A DNA stretch of 64,000 nucleotides from Pseudonocardia thermophila (GTDB lineage: Bacteria; Actinomycetota; Actinomycetes; Mycobacteriales; Pseudonocardiaceae). The position numbers and the translations under genes are program-made. The notes below the pieces were generated by a model. The model did not search any database. It was given only the letters and a program-made list of their open reading frames with translations, and was not told the origin of the DNA. Shown here piece by piece: positions 25,357 to 34,293 of the stretch. Position 1 is the stretch's first letter, and each line of letters begins with the position of its first letter. Location of the stretch: contig NZ_FRAP01000017.1 in the NCBI RefSeq assembly GCF_900142365.1, positions 62,001 to 126,000 on the forward strand. Direction: 5' to 3'.

Positions 25357-25553
25357 ACCCGGACGTGGAGGGGCGGCCGTCGCGGACGCCGATCGCGACG
25401 GCCGCACCGATCGGTGGTCGGGTCCTCCGATCGACCGACAGCGGGATCAACCGCGGCACCGGCCGTCCGCCCGACGGTGGCGGCGGCTGGTTCGCGGGAA
25501 GTTTGTGGCACCGGGGAAACACCCCGGGAACCACGACGAAGGAGTTGATCCCG

Positions 25554-26072
25554 ATGACCACCACGACCGTCACCCCCGCCCCCGCGGCTGTCGAGTCGAC
25601 GAACACCTGGGGCAAGGGCGTCGCCCTCACGCTCGCCGGCGTGCTGGCCGGCGCGGGTGTCGCCACCGGCCTCGTCCTGGGTCTGGGCGGCAACAGCGCC
25701 GCGGCGACGCAGCCGCAGCCGGTCGCGCAGCCGAGCACGATCATCATCGACGACGGCTCATCCCCCGCCGGGGCGAGCACCGGGGGGAGCGTTGTCCACC
25801 ACGACGTCACCCCGCTCACGCCGCCCACGCCGCCTGCTCCGCCGGTGAAGCCGTCGGCGGCGATCGAGACCCTGCAGAAGGAGCTCGGGCAGCTCAACTA
25901 CTACGAGGGCCCGATCACGGGGATCATGAACGCGCAGACCAGGCAGGCGATCACGTACCTGCAGCGGGACGCGGGGCTGCCGCAGACCGGCCAGATGAAC
26001 GCCGCCACCCAGGCCGCCCTGGCGAACTTCCTGGCCCACGGCAACAACCAGATGAACACGATGAACAGCTGA
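25554..26072 (+). CDS. membrane-anchored peptidoglycan-binding protein
   Basis: 172 residues: a cytoplasmic tail of about 20 residues, one membrane span (about residues 22-43), a Thr/Pro/Ser-rich linker to about residue 100, then a PG_binding_1 domain (ETLQKELGQLNYYEGPITGIMNAQTRQAITYLQRDAGLP). It presumably sits in the membrane with the domain facing the cell wall. ATG at 25554 has GAAGGAG upstream. A small hairpin, CCGGGG (25511-25516) with CCCCGG (25522-25527), lies in the leader. Stand-alone gene flanked by terminators; no link to the catabolic operons is evident. Confidence 0.85.
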   Translation: MTTTTVTPAPAAVESTNTWGKGVALTLAGVLAGAGVATGLVLGLGGNSAAATQPQPVAQPSTIIIDDGSSPAGASTGGSVVHHDVTPLTPPTPPAPPVKPSAAIETLQKELGQLNYYEGPITGIMNAQTRQAITYLQRDAGLPQTGQMNAATQAALANFLAHGNNQMNTMNS

Positions 26073-26085
26073 ACAACCGCGTTGT

Positions 26086-26116
26086 CGAGCCCCATGTGCG
26101 AAGCACGTGGGGCTCG
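26086..26116. terminator. stem-loop terminator behind the peptidoglycan-binding protein
   Basis: CGAGCCCCATGTGC (26086-26099) pairs with GCACGTGGGGCTCG (26103-26116), 14 bp with one T-G wobble and a GAA loop, 14 bases after the stop. Confidence 0.75.
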
Positions 26117-26574
26117 GCGCGTTCAGGGTGCTCCGCGGCGTCGCGGGTAGTGCACGGGTACTGCCGCCGAAAAGTCGCGATCATGCTGCCGCAACTCTGG
26201 TCGGTCCGGATGATTGCGCAGTGTTGACGGCCGCAACTCTTGCGCGATGCGGTTCCGCGCACCCCGCGGTCCACTCCGAGCGGACGAAAGGCCGTTCGGT
26301 GCATCTGGGGTGTGGTACCCCGCGGGCGTTCGGCCGGCCGTCGCAGGACCTCACGATCGTGCGTCCGGTGCACCCCGACGACCCCGCCGAGCAGCTGCCG
26401 CCGTGCGTCGACCGTCGGACGAGGTCGACAGTCAGGCCGAGTCTTTCCCGCAACCCTGCCGAAAAGGTGGGGAAGGCTGGTGTCCCGTACCGTGGAGGAA
26501 GGCCTCGCGTGCCGTTCCTGGCCTTTCGGGCAGGTTCGGTGCGGCGGCCGCGGAAACGGTTGGAGGAGAATCCG
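26117..26574. other. 458-base region without a gene
   Basis: The reading frame of the following gene stays open here, but it has no family similarity and lacks a supported start. Two copies of GCCGCAACTCT occur at 26188-26198 and 26230-26240, 42 bp apart, and a TTGAC box at 26224-26228 without a convincing -10. Otherwise nothing recognised. Confidence 0.6.
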
Positions 26575-27876
26575 GTGGATTTCCAATTCACGCCCGAAGT
26601 GCTCGAGCTGCGGGAGCGCCTCGAAGACTTCATGGCGGAGCACATCTACCCCAACGAGCGGCTCTTCCTGGAGCAGACCCAGCTGGCCGGCCCGTACGGG
26701 CACGCCCCGATCCTCGACGAGCTGAAGGTGACGGCTCGGGCGGCCGGGTTGTGGAACCTGTTCCTGCCCGTCGAGGCGGGCGGCACGTTGACCAACCTCG
26801 AGTACGCGCCGTTGTGCGAGGTCATGGGCCGCTCGCCGATGGCGCCCGAGGTGTTCAACTGCGCGGCGCCGGACACCGGCAACATGGAGGTGCTCGCCCG
26901 CTACGGCACGCCCGCGCAGAAGGAGCGGTGGCTGCAGCCGCTGCTCGACGGCGAGATCCGCTCGGCGTTCGCGATGACCGAGCCGCTGGTCGCCTCCAGT
27001 GACGCGACGAACATCGAGACGTCCATTCACCGGGACGGCGACGAGTACGTCATCAACGGCCGGAAATGGTTCACCACCGGCGCCACGGATCCGCGGTGCA
27101 AGATTCTGATCTTGATGGGTAAGACGGATCCGGATTCGCCGGATCGACACCGTCAGCAGTCGATGATCCTGGTGCCCGCCGACACCCCCGGGGTCCGCGT
27201 GATCCGGCCGCTGCCGATCTTCGGCTACCTGGGCCAGCTGGACAAGGCGGCCGAGGTCGTGTTCGAGGACGTCCGCGTGCCGGTGGAGAACATCCTGCTG
27301 GGGGAGGGGCGCGGCTTCGAGATCGCGCAGGGCCGGCTCGGGCCCGGGCGCATCCACCACTGCATGCGCTTGATCGGGCTCGCCGAGCGTGCCCTGGAGC
27401 GGATGTGCCGGCGGGCCGACGCCCGCACCCCGTTCGGTGCGCCGCTGTCCGAGCAGACGGTCACGATGGAGCGGATCGCCGAGTCGCGCATCCTCCTCGA
27501 GCAGGCCCGTCTGCTCACCCTCAAGGCCGCCTGGGCGATGGACAACTTCGGCAACAAGGCGGCCCGCACCGAGATCGCGATGATCAAGGTCGCCGCACCC
27601 AACATGGCGTGCCGCGTGCTGGACTGGGCGCTGCAGGCGTTCGGCGGCGCGGGCGTGACGGACGACTTCGGCATCGCCGCCGCGTACGCGACTGCCCGGT
27701 TCCTCCGCCTCGCCGACGGCCCCGACGAGGTGCACCGCAACCAGATCGCCCGTCTCGAGCTGCGCCGGATCCGCGAGCTCGACCCGGCCCGAACGGGCGG
27801 CTACGCCGACGTCCTCGACCTCGCCGCCGCCGAGCGCGCGGGTGAGGTCGCCCGGCAGCTGTACGCCGGCAGCTGA
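26575..27876 (+). CDS. acyl-CoA dehydrogenase family protein
   Basis: 433 residues, close to the ACAD10/11-like group. FAMTEPLVASSDATNIET is the FAD/substrate-binding loop, INGRKWFTTGA follows, and the C-terminal QAFGGAGVTDD and LADGPDEVHRNQIARLELRR are typical. It would introduce a 2,3 double bond in an acyl-CoA with electron transfer flavoprotein as acceptor. GTG at 26575 has GGAGGAG 6 bases upstream and matches the usual N terminus; longer versions upstream are unsupported. Single-gene unit ended by a strong terminator. It could supply the dehydrogenation step that the CoA operon at 51360-63431 lacks, but that is only inference. Confidence 0.93.
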   Translation: MDFQFTPEVLELRERLEDFMAEHIYPNERLFLEQTQLAGPYGHAPILDELKVTARAAGLWNLFLPVEAGGTLTNLEYAPLCEVMGRSPMAPEVFNCAAPDTGNMEVLARYGTPAQKERWLQPLLDGEIRSAFAMTEPLVASSDATNIETSIHRDGDEYVINGRKWFTTGATDPRCKILILMGKTDPDSPDRHRQQSMILVPADTPGVRVIRPLPIFGYLGQLDKAAEVVFEDVRVPVENILLGEGRGFEIAQGRLGPGRIHHCMRLIGLAERALERMCRRADARTPFGAPLSEQTVTMERIAESRILLEQARLLTLKAAWAMDNFGNKAARTEIAMIKVAAPNMACRVLDWALQAFGGAGVTDDFGIAAAYATARFLRLADGPDEVHRNQIARLELRRIRELDPARTGGYADVLDLAAAERAGEVARQLYAGS

Positions 27877-27879
27877 TTC

Positions 27880-27911
27880 GGCGGGGCAGGGCCGAACGGC
27901 CCTGCCCCGCC
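27880..27911. terminator. perfect stem-loop terminator behind acyl-CoA dehydrogenase
   Basis: GGCGGGGCAGGGCCG (27880-27894) and CGGCCCTGCCCCGCC (27897-27911) form a 15-bp perfect stem with an AA gap, 4 bases after the stop. Confidence 0.8.
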
Positions 27912-27964
27912 TGCTCGCCAGCCGCGATCATGGTTCGCGACGAACAACGGCAAGGAGGTCTCGG

Positions 27965-28333
27965 ATGTCCGTTTCGGACCTGTTGTCGAAGGCTCGGGAG
28001 ACGATGTCGGCCGGTCGCGTGTTCGGCGAGCCGATCCACAGCGACGGCGTCACCGTCATCCCGGTGTCGCGCCTCTCCGGTGGCGGTGGCGCGGGCGGCG
28101 GCGAGCAGCCCGCGGGCGGCGAGAACGGCCAGCCGGAGGGCCGCAGCTCCAACTCCGGGGGCGGCTTCGGCCTCGGCGTCGCTCCAGCAGGCGTGTTCGT
28201 GATCAAGGACGGGAACGTCTCCTGGCAACCCGCCGTCGACGTCAACCGCATCGTCGTCGGCGCGCAGATCGTCGCCGCCGTCGGCCTGCTCGTCCTCCGC
28301 AGCTGGCTGAGAGCCCGAGCCGCGCACAAGTGA
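27965..28333 (+). CDS. GerW/YtfJ-family protein
   Basis: 122 residues. The first 45 (SDLLSKARETMSAGRVFGEPIHSDGVTVIPVSRLSGGGG) match the GerW/YtfJ family, followed by a Gly/Ser-rich linker, the conserved GLGVAPAGVFVIKDGNVSWQPAVD segment, and a C-terminal hydrophobic stretch that may anchor it to the membrane. The family is named for a Bacillus spore germination protein but is widespread in non-sporulating actinobacteria, where its function is unknown. ATG at 27965 has CAAGGAGG upstream. Single gene between two terminators. Confidence 0.88.
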   Translation: MSVSDLLSKARETMSAGRVFGEPIHSDGVTVIPVSRLSGGGGAGGGEQPAGGENGQPEGRSSNSGGGFGLGVAPAGVFVIKDGNVSWQPAVDVNRIVVGAQIVAAVGLLVLRSWLRARAAHK

Positions 28334-28342
28334 TCCACGCCG

Positions 28343-28380
28343 ACCCCGGCGCCGTGACCTGTGTCCCGGCGCCGGGGTTT
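28343..28380. terminator. stem-loop terminator behind the GerW-family gene
   Basis: ACCCCGGCGCCG (28343-28354) and CGGCGCCGGGGT (28367-28378) are perfect reverse complements with a 12-base loop, followed by TT, 9 bases after the stop. Confidence 0.75.
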
Positions 28381-28403
28381 CGCGCCTCTGATCCGAGTGT
28401 GGT

Positions 28404-28556
28404 TCACGGTGGTCGGGGTTTCGGTCGTCGTTTCCTTCTCGGTCGTTCGGTGGTCACCACGCGTTCGACGTCGTCGGGATCGGTGATCCCGCGAGCGATC
28501 AGGGCGTCGACCAGGGCGTGGGCGGCGGCGAGCATGGTCTGGTCCTGTCGCGCCAC
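28404..28556 (-). pseudogene. possible small or degraded helical protein
   Basis: On the minus strand a frame ending at 28404 reads sensibly as protein: a GTG at 28556 would give 50 residues containing QTMLAAAHALVDALIARG and DPDDVERVVTTE, then a Lys/Arg/Pro-rich tail. The same frame stays protein-like for at least 30 codons further upstream (VGARRYVRKAAAPASLDEAF) without a start codon there. It may be the remnant of a longer gene whose 5' part is damaged. No family recognised. Confidence 0.3.
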
Positions 28557-28944
28557 CGCCGCGTCGGCGTGTTGGGTGGCGACCGCGAATCCACCGAAGG
28601 CCTCGTCCAGCGAGGCGGGTGCCGCGGCTTTCCGGACGTAGCGGCGGGCACCGACGATCTCCCGGGCCCCCGGGCGGCGGAGGTTCCGGGAGCTGCGGTG
28701 GGCACGGTGGGGTGTGCGGGAGCGTGGATCTTCTGCCGTTTCGTGGCGGGAACACGGGCTTTCCCGCCCAGATCTCCCCGAGCCCTAGGGCTTTGCCCTG
28801 GTTGTGCGCAGCAGCACGCGGTCAACCGAGTGAAATGAAGGCTCCACCGTCGGTCGGACGCCCACCCGCGAGGGCCCTGCGGCACCACCACGGCGGCCGA
28901 GCGGCGGTGGAGCGGCCCGGGGTACCACCGGAGGGAGGACCGGG

Positions 28945-28986
28945 TCCGGGGCAGCGCCCCGGCGGGGTTCCGGGGCAGCGCCCCGG
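28945..28986. repeat. duplicated GC-rich palindromic unit
   Basis: TCCGGGGCAGCGCCCCGG occurs at 28945-28962 and again at 28969-28986. Each copy is itself an inverted repeat able to form a hairpin. Such units are common in GC-rich actinobacterial spacers; function unknown. Confidence 0.6.
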
Positions 28987-29180
28987 GCCCAACCCCCGTA
29001 CGCCCCAACGAACCCCCGACATCCCCGACAAGCCCCGTACACCCGGCGACGCGCGGACTTCCGTCCGTCGACCCCCGCGAGCACCCGGACCGCATCACCC
29101 GCGACACCGCACGCGAAACTCGCCACACCGACCGCCGAACTCGCCGGACGGGACGCGAGACTCGCGGCCCCCGACCGTAC

Positions 29181-30233
29181 CTACGGCGTCACGACCGCCC
29201 GCCCCTCGATCTTCCCCTCCCGCAGGTCCTGATAGGCCCGCAGGGCCTGATCCAGCCCGTACACGGACTGCGAGGTCTTCACCAACCCCCGCGCCCCGAG
29301 GTCCAAGACCTCGACCAGCTCGGGTCGCGTCCCCCAGTACGTCGTCTGCACGCTGACCTCGTAGGGCACCCCGAAGAACGAGACGGGCAGAGTGCCCCCG
29401 CCGATCCCGACGATGGTCAGGTCCCCGAGCGACCGCGAGGTCGACGCAGCCAGGGCGAGCGTGGAATCGCTCCCCACGAAGTCCAGGACGACATCCGCCC
29501 CTCGACCCGCCGTGTACGACCGGATCTCGGCTGCAGCGTCATCCCCGGCGGGCACGACGTGATCAGCACCGAGATCCAGAGCGAGCCGCAGGGCGGCGTC
29601 ACGGGTGTCGACCGCGACGACCCGAGCCGCTGTGGTCGCCTTCAGGATCTGCACTCCGATGTGCCCGAGCCCGCCGACTCCGATGACGACCGCGGTGGCC
29701 CCCGGCACCAGCTTCGGCCACGACCGCCGAACGGCGTGGTACGGCGTCAACCCGGCGTCGGTGAGCGACGCGGCGTCGAGCGGATCCAGCCCGTCCGGCA
29801 AGGGCACCAGGTGCCGAGCGTCGGGCACGAGCATGAACTCGGCCATTCCGCCGTCGAGGCCGAGCCCGCCCCCGCCGCTCGGCACGGGCGCGTTCGCCTG
29901 GTCCTCGCAGTAGGTGTCGATGCCCAGCCGGCAGCGCGCGCACGTGCCGCAGCCCCACGGCCCGTACACAGCGACCGGTTGCCCGATCTCCAGGCCGGTC
30001 ACGCCGTTGCCGAGCGCGTGCACCCAGCCGGCGTTCTCGTGGCCGAGGGTGAACGGCGGCTCCCACGGGAGCATGCCGGGGGAGAAGTCGTGCATGAGGT
30101 GCAGGTCGGAGTGGCACACCCCGGCGGCCCCCACTCGGATCACGACCTGACCGGGACCGGGTTCAGGCCGCGGGACCTCGACGAGCTCGGGTTCGGACTT
30201 CCAGTCCAGCAGGCGCAGCGCACGCACGGTCAT
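29181..30233 (-). CDS. zinc-dependent alcohol dehydrogenase
   Basis: 350 residues of the MDR superfamily. Catalytic zinc ligands are seen in AGVCHSDLH and LGHENAG; the structural zinc lobe has four Cys in GCGTCARCRLGIDTYC; the NAD motif is VIGVGGLGHIG. It oxidises alcohols or reduces aldehydes or ketones. The ATG at 30233 follows GAGAGGG and overlaps the stop of the acyltransferase (ATGA). Third and last gene of the minus-strand operon headed by the cation ATPase; alcohol dehydrogenases often accompany hypoxia-type stress genes, which fits the neighbourhood. Confidence 0.92.
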   Translation of the reverse strand: MTVRALRLLDWKSEPELVEVPRPEPGPGQVVIRVGAAGVCHSDLHLMHDFSPGMLPWEPPFTLGHENAGWVHALGNGVTGLEIGQPVAVYGPWGCGTCARCRLGIDTYCEDQANAPVPSGGGGLGLDGGMAEFMLVPDARHLVPLPDGLDPLDAASLTDAGLTPYHAVRRSWPKLVPGATAVVIGVGGLGHIGVQILKATTAARVVAVDTRDAALRLALDLGADHVVPAGDDAAAEIRSYTAGRGADVVLDFVGSDSTLALAASTSRSLGDLTIVGIGGGTLPVSFFGVPYEVSVQTTYWGTRPELVEVLDLGARGLVKTSQSVYGLDQALRAYQDLREGKIEGRAVVTP

Positions 30234-31474
30234 CCCTCTCGATCCGGTTCGGCGTTCTCGCTCTGATCGTTCGGGAACGGGGCTGCTGCGGGCAGGGTCG
30301 ACGGACTCGGGCCGGACCGGCCGGACGTCCGGCTTCCCGCGTCGAGGTGGGGACGGACGTCCCGGGCGGCGCGGGCCGTCCGGCCCGAACCGGTGACGAG
30401 CACGCCCAAGGCGAAGCAGACCACCACCGCCCCGACGGCCAGGACCGGCGCCTTCAGCTCCGCGGGCGCCGGCAGCGGCCGCAGCGCCACCGCGAACGCC
30501 AGCAGCACCGGGCCCTGGACCACGAACGCGACGTACGCGCCCCGGCTCCAGCGCGGAGCCCGCTCGCGCCGCTCGGCGATCCCCACGAGCCACAGCGACC
30601 CAGCGACGACGAGGAGCGCCTCGACCACCGTGGTGCAGGCCGACTGCCAGTGCCAACCACCCAGGTACGGGCCCATGTCGCGGGCGGTGTCCCGCAACCC
30701 GGTGGCCAGCGCCAGCCCCGGCAGCACCACGAGCGTGACCCCGGCGGCCAGCCCGCACCCGCGCCGGATCCCGTCCGGGACGTGCCCCGCCCAGCCGCGG
30801 CGGGCGGCTGCGATCCCGAACAGGAACATCCCCGCGCACTGCGGCCACTGCCACAGGTGCAGATCGGCGAGCTGGCCGCTGCGGGCCGGGAACACCAGCC
30901 GCACCGCGAACGACGCGGCCGCGATCAGCACGACCACCCGGGCCACCCGCCGGCCGGTGAGCGGCGAGCCCTCCCGGCGCGGCACCGGGCGCACCGCGTA
31001 CCAGGCCGCGAACGCCGCGCAGTACATCAGCAGCACGAGCGCGAACCACAACGAGCCCGAGTCCAGCAGTGGGTCGCGGTGCGTCAGCACCCACCAGAAC
31101 GTCACGCCGCGGCCGTCCGCGGTGTAGGCGAGCCAGACCGCCGCCGGCCAGACGAGCAGCGCCGACACCAGCCACGGCAGGCCCAGCCGCACCGCCCGCG
31201 CCGACACGTACCCGCGCGGGCCGTGCCGCTGCAGCGACGACTCGGCCAGCATCCCCGAGACGAAGAACAGCGTGCCGATCACGAACAGCCCGGACGGTCC
31301 GAGCAGCGCGGCGAGCATGAGTTCGGTGGGCGGTGCGAACGTCACCTCGTGCACCTCGTCGTACGCCCAGCCGCCCACCGCGGAGTAGCCGAGCAGGGCG
31401 TGGCCGGCGATCACCCAGGCGACCAGGGCCGTGCGCACGGTGTCCAGGTGCGGGTACGTGCGCGGTCTCATCAT
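30230..31474 (-). CDS. acyltransferase-3-like multi-span membrane protein
   Basis: 414 residues with about ten membrane spans. The start RPRTYPHLDTVRTALVAWVIAGHALLGY carries the family-type first span with a His, and LFFVSGMLAESSLQRHG resembles the acyltransferase-3 motif. Such proteins transfer acyl groups to sugars or lipids across the membrane. The last 50 residues are Ser/Pro-rich and polar. Two ATG codons, at 31474 and 31471, are possible; the first overlaps the ATPase stop. Substrate unknown; its link to the neighbouring ATPase and dehydrogenase is only by operon. Confidence 0.8.
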   Translation of the reverse strand: MMRPRTYPHLDTVRTALVAWVIAGHALLGYSAVGGWAYDEVHEVTFAPPTELMLAALLGPSGLFVIGTLFFVSGMLAESSLQRHGPRGYVSARAVRLGLPWLVSALLVWPAAVWLAYTADGRGVTFWWVLTHRDPLLDSGSLWFALVLLMYCAAFAAWYAVRPVPRREGSPLTGRRVARVVVLIAAASFAVRLVFPARSGQLADLHLWQWPQCAGMFLFGIAAARRGWAGHVPDGIRRGCGLAAGVTLVVLPGLALATGLRDTARDMGPYLGGWHWQSACTTVVEALLVVAGSLWLVGIAERRERAPRWSRGAYVAFVVQGPVLLAFAVALRPLPAPAELKAPVLAVGAVVVCFALGVLVTGSGRTARAARDVRPHLDAGSRTSGRSGPSPSTLPAAAPFPNDQSENAEPDREG

Positions 31475-34041
31475 CCGCTCCGGCGCTTGACGAGCGTGTC
31501 GACGACGAGGACGGCGGGCACGACGAGCGCGGCCAGCGCCCACCCGAGCGGGGTCGGCGCGGCATGGCCGAGCACGCCCGCCACCTGTGGGACGAAGAGG
31601 AAGACGCCGAGCACGACCAGCTCCACGGCGAGCGCGGCCGCCAGCAGCGGGTTGCCGTGCAGCGTCCAGCGGCCGACCCTCCGTCGCTCGCTGCGGCAGG
31701 CCGCGGCGTTGGCCAGCTGCCCGAGCACGACGGTCGTGAACGCGGTGCCGGACGCGGCGGCGAGCAGCGCGGGGGAGGGGGTGACACCCCAGGTCCAGCC
31801 GCCGGCCAGCAGGACCGTGAGGAAGGCCCCGAGCTGAACAAGCGCCTCCGTCGGCCCGAGGATCCCGAAGGCCCGCGTGAGCACCCGCCGGTCGACGAGC
31901 CCACCCGTCCGCGCCGGTCCCTTCAGGACGGTGGCCGACGGCGGCTCGGCGCCGAGCGCGAGTGCGGGCAGCAGGTCGGTGCCGATGTCGATCGCCAGCA
32001 CCTGCAGCACGCCCAGCGCGAGCGGCACCCCGCCGCCGGACAGGGCCCACAGCAGGAACGGCGCCGTTTCGGCGACGTTGTCGGTGAGGTGGTAGGTCAG
32101 GAACCGCCGGATGTTGGCGAACGTGGCCCGCCCGTGGCGGATCGCGGTGACGATCGTGGCGAAGTGGTCGTCGAGCAGGACCAGGTCGGCGGCCTCACGG
32201 GCGACGTCGGTGCCGGTGCGGCCCATCGCGATGCCGATGTCCGCCTCCCGGAGCGCGGGACCGTCGTTCACGCCGTCGCCGGTCATCGCGACCACGTGGC
32301 CGCGGGTCCGCAGGGCGCGGGCGATGCGCAACTTGTCCTCCGGCGTCGCGCGGGCGATCACGGTGCCGTCGACGTCGATGAGCGCGCCCAGCCGGTGCTC
32401 GTCCTCCGGTAGGTCGGCGGCCACCAGGACCCGACCCGCGGGCGTGGCGAGCCCCACCTCGCGGGCGATCGCGTGCGCGGTGGCCGGGTGGTCGCCGGTG
32501 ATCATCATCAGGTTGACCTGGGCCTCGCGGCAGGCCGCCACCGCCTCGGCCACGCCCGCGCGCGGCGGGTCCTCCAGGCCGACCAGCCCGAGCAGCGCGA
32601 GGGCGCCCTCCACCTGCTCGGCCGGGGCGTCGGGCGCGGCACCGGGCGGGAGCGGGCCCGCCGCCACGGCGAGCACTCGCAGGCCCGCCGCCGCGAGTTC
32701 GTCCGCCGCCGCGTTCGCGCCGGGCGCCGCGCACAGCCGCAGCACGGCCTCGGGCGCGCCGGTGACCACTACTGTCTCCTCGCCGGGCGGGCCCACGACG
32801 ACGCACGTGCGGCGCCGCTCGGGATCGAACGCGATGCGGCGCGATTCGGGCCGGTCGGCCTCGTCGCGCTCGACGTCGACACCGCAGCGCAGCGCGAGCA
32901 CGTGCAGGGCGACCTCCATCGGATCGCCGACGGGGGTCCACGTGCCGTCGTGGTCGACGGCGCGGCCGGTGCCGCACCGCGCCGCGGAGCGGGCCAGTTC
33001 GGTCACCGCCGCCCGGGTCGCGGCCGGATCGGGACCGGCGGGGTGCACTGCGCCGTCCGGGCGGTAGCCGGTGCCGTCCACCGTCGCCTGCCCGGCGGGA
33101 GTCCACACGCGCGCGACGCTCATCTCGCCCGCGGTGATCGTTCCGGTCTTGTCCGTGCAGATCACCGTGGTCGAGCCGAGCGTCTCCACGGACTCCAGCC
33201 GGCGCACGAGCGCGTTCTGGCCGGCCATGGTGTGCGCGGCACGGGCCAGCGACAGCGTCACGGTGGGCAGCAGCCCCTCGGGTACCAGCGCGACCGTGAC
33301 CCCGACGGCGAGGAGGAAGCCCGCGGTCGCGTCCATGCCCAAGAGCAGCGCCACCGCGAAGAACACTGCGCCGACGCCGACCGCGAGCGTCGCCACCACC
33401 CGCACGACCTGGGCGAGCCGCACCGCGAGCGGGCCCGGCCGCCGGGTGCGTTCCCGGGTGAGGGCGGCGATGTGCGCCAGCCGGGTCGCCGATCCCGTGG
33501 CCAGCACGACCGCGCGGGCGCTGCCCTGCACGACGAACGTCCCGGCGTACACCGTCGACCCGGCAGGCGGATGGAACGGCACGCTCTCCCCGGTCAGCAT
33601 CGATTCGTCGACGGTCAGCCCGTCGATCTGCTCGACAGCGAGGTCCGCGCAGATCCGGTCGCCCGCCGCCAGCAGCACGACGTCGCCGCGGACGAGGTCG
33701 CGGGCCGGCACGTCGACGCGGCGCCCGTCCCGCAGCACGGTGACGTGCTGGGGGAGCAGCGACTGCAGCCGTTGCCCGGCACGGTCGGCCCGGTACTCCT
33801 GCACGAACGCGAACGCCCCGTTGATCACCACGACGACGGCGATCGCGATCGCCAGCTGGGGCAGGCCGCCCAGCCACGCCAGCCCGGCGGCGACCCACAG
33901 CATGATCGCGAAGAAGTGCGTGAGCTGCCGCAGCGCCAGCAGCACCGGCGAGGGTGGGCGGCGAGCCGGCAGCTCGTTGGGGCCGTCGGCGGCGAGCCGG
34001 CGGGCGGCCTCGGTGCTCGAGAGCCCGCCGGCGGCGGTCAC
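31471..34041 (-). CDS. P2-type cation-transporting ATPase (CtpF-like)
   Basis: 856 residues. Domain order: cation-ATPase N-terminal domain (GLSSTEAARRLAADGPNELP), actuator with LTGES, phosphorylation site Asp297 in CTDKTGTIT (Ile where Leu is common), nucleotide domain, and hinge TGDGVNDGPAL. The M4 motif VPEGLL and the M5/M6 stretch with NVAETAPF and IDIGTDLLPALALG are those of Ca2+/Na+/K+-type P2 pumps, not heavy-metal pumps. GTG at 34041 has AAGGAGG upstream. It heads a minus-strand operon divergent from the phosphoribosyltransferase. In mycobacteria the related CtpF is hypoxia-induced. Confidence 0.92.
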   Translation of the reverse strand: MTAAGGLSSTEAARRLAADGPNELPARRPPSPVLLALRQLTHFFAIMLWVAAGLAWLGGLPQLAIAIAVVVVINGAFAFVQEYRADRAGQRLQSLLPQHVTVLRDGRRVDVPARDLVRGDVVLLAAGDRICADLAVEQIDGLTVDESMLTGESVPFHPPAGSTVYAGTFVVQGSARAVVLATGSATRLAHIAALTRERTRRPGPLAVRLAQVVRVVATLAVGVGAVFFAVALLLGMDATAGFLLAVGVTVALVPEGLLPTVTLSLARAAHTMAGQNALVRRLESVETLGSTTVICTDKTGTITAGEMSVARVWTPAGQATVDGTGYRPDGAVHPAGPDPAATRAAVTELARSAARCGTGRAVDHDGTWTPVGDPMEVALHVLALRCGVDVERDEADRPESRRIAFDPERRRTCVVVGPPGEETVVVTGAPEAVLRLCAAPGANAAADELAAAGLRVLAVAAGPLPPGAAPDAPAEQVEGALALLGLVGLEDPPRAGVAEAVAACREAQVNLMMITGDHPATAHAIAREVGLATPAGRVLVAADLPEDEHRLGALIDVDGTVIARATPEDKLRIARALRTRGHVVAMTGDGVNDGPALREADIGIAMGRTGTDVAREAADLVLLDDHFATIVTAIRHGRATFANIRRFLTYHLTDNVAETAPFLLWALSGGGVPLALGVLQVLAIDIGTDLLPALALGAEPPSATVLKGPARTGGLVDRRVLTRAFGILGPTEALVQLGAFLTVLLAGGWTWGVTPSPALLAAASGTAFTTVVLGQLANAAACRSERRRVGRWTLHGNPLLAAALAVELVVLGVFLFVPQVAGVLGHAAPTPLGWALAALVVPAVLVVDTLVKRRSG

Positions 34042-34293
34042 CGGCGGTACCTCCTTGACGACCGCGCTCCGTCCAGCATGTCGCTCGCTCACGACAGCAC
34101 GGTCGCCCGCCGGCGCGGTCCGGGCCACGGGTGAACGCCGTGCGGTGGCGGGGCCGGACGTCACCCCCCCGGTGAGCCCTCCGGCCCCGGCCGGGACCCT
34201 CGATCCGGGTGCGCCGGGGGCGCTGTGCCCTGCCGGCCGGCGCCAGAGGTGCGAGCATCGGTGCCGAAGGGCGTGCCGGTTCGAGGAGGTGCG

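Larger units (their letters stand above)
28334..29180. other. 847-base region without a confident gene
   Basis: After a terminator at 28343-28380 the region holds a minus-strand stretch that may be coding debris (28404-28556), two copies of an 18-base repeat (28945-28986) and a run of loosely similar GCGA(A/G)ACTCGC-like units near 29110-29165. Open frames on both strands are long because of base composition, but none resembles a known family. Confidence 0.6.

Noticed and set aside
26224..26252. Promoter starting with TTGACG upstream of the acyl-CoA dehydrogenase
   Set aside because: No acceptable -10 box lies 16-18 bases downstream.
28820..28900. Possible tRNA or small RNA
   Set aside because: Could not be folded into a cloverleaf and has no TTCGA-type arm; the sequence looks like GC-rich spacer.
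29181..31904. 907-codon frame as a fusion of alcohol dehydrogenase with an upstream domain
   Set aside because: Only the last 350 codons are dehydrogenase. The upstream part is the out-of-frame shadow of the acyltransferase gene, and a good ribosome site precedes ATG 30233.
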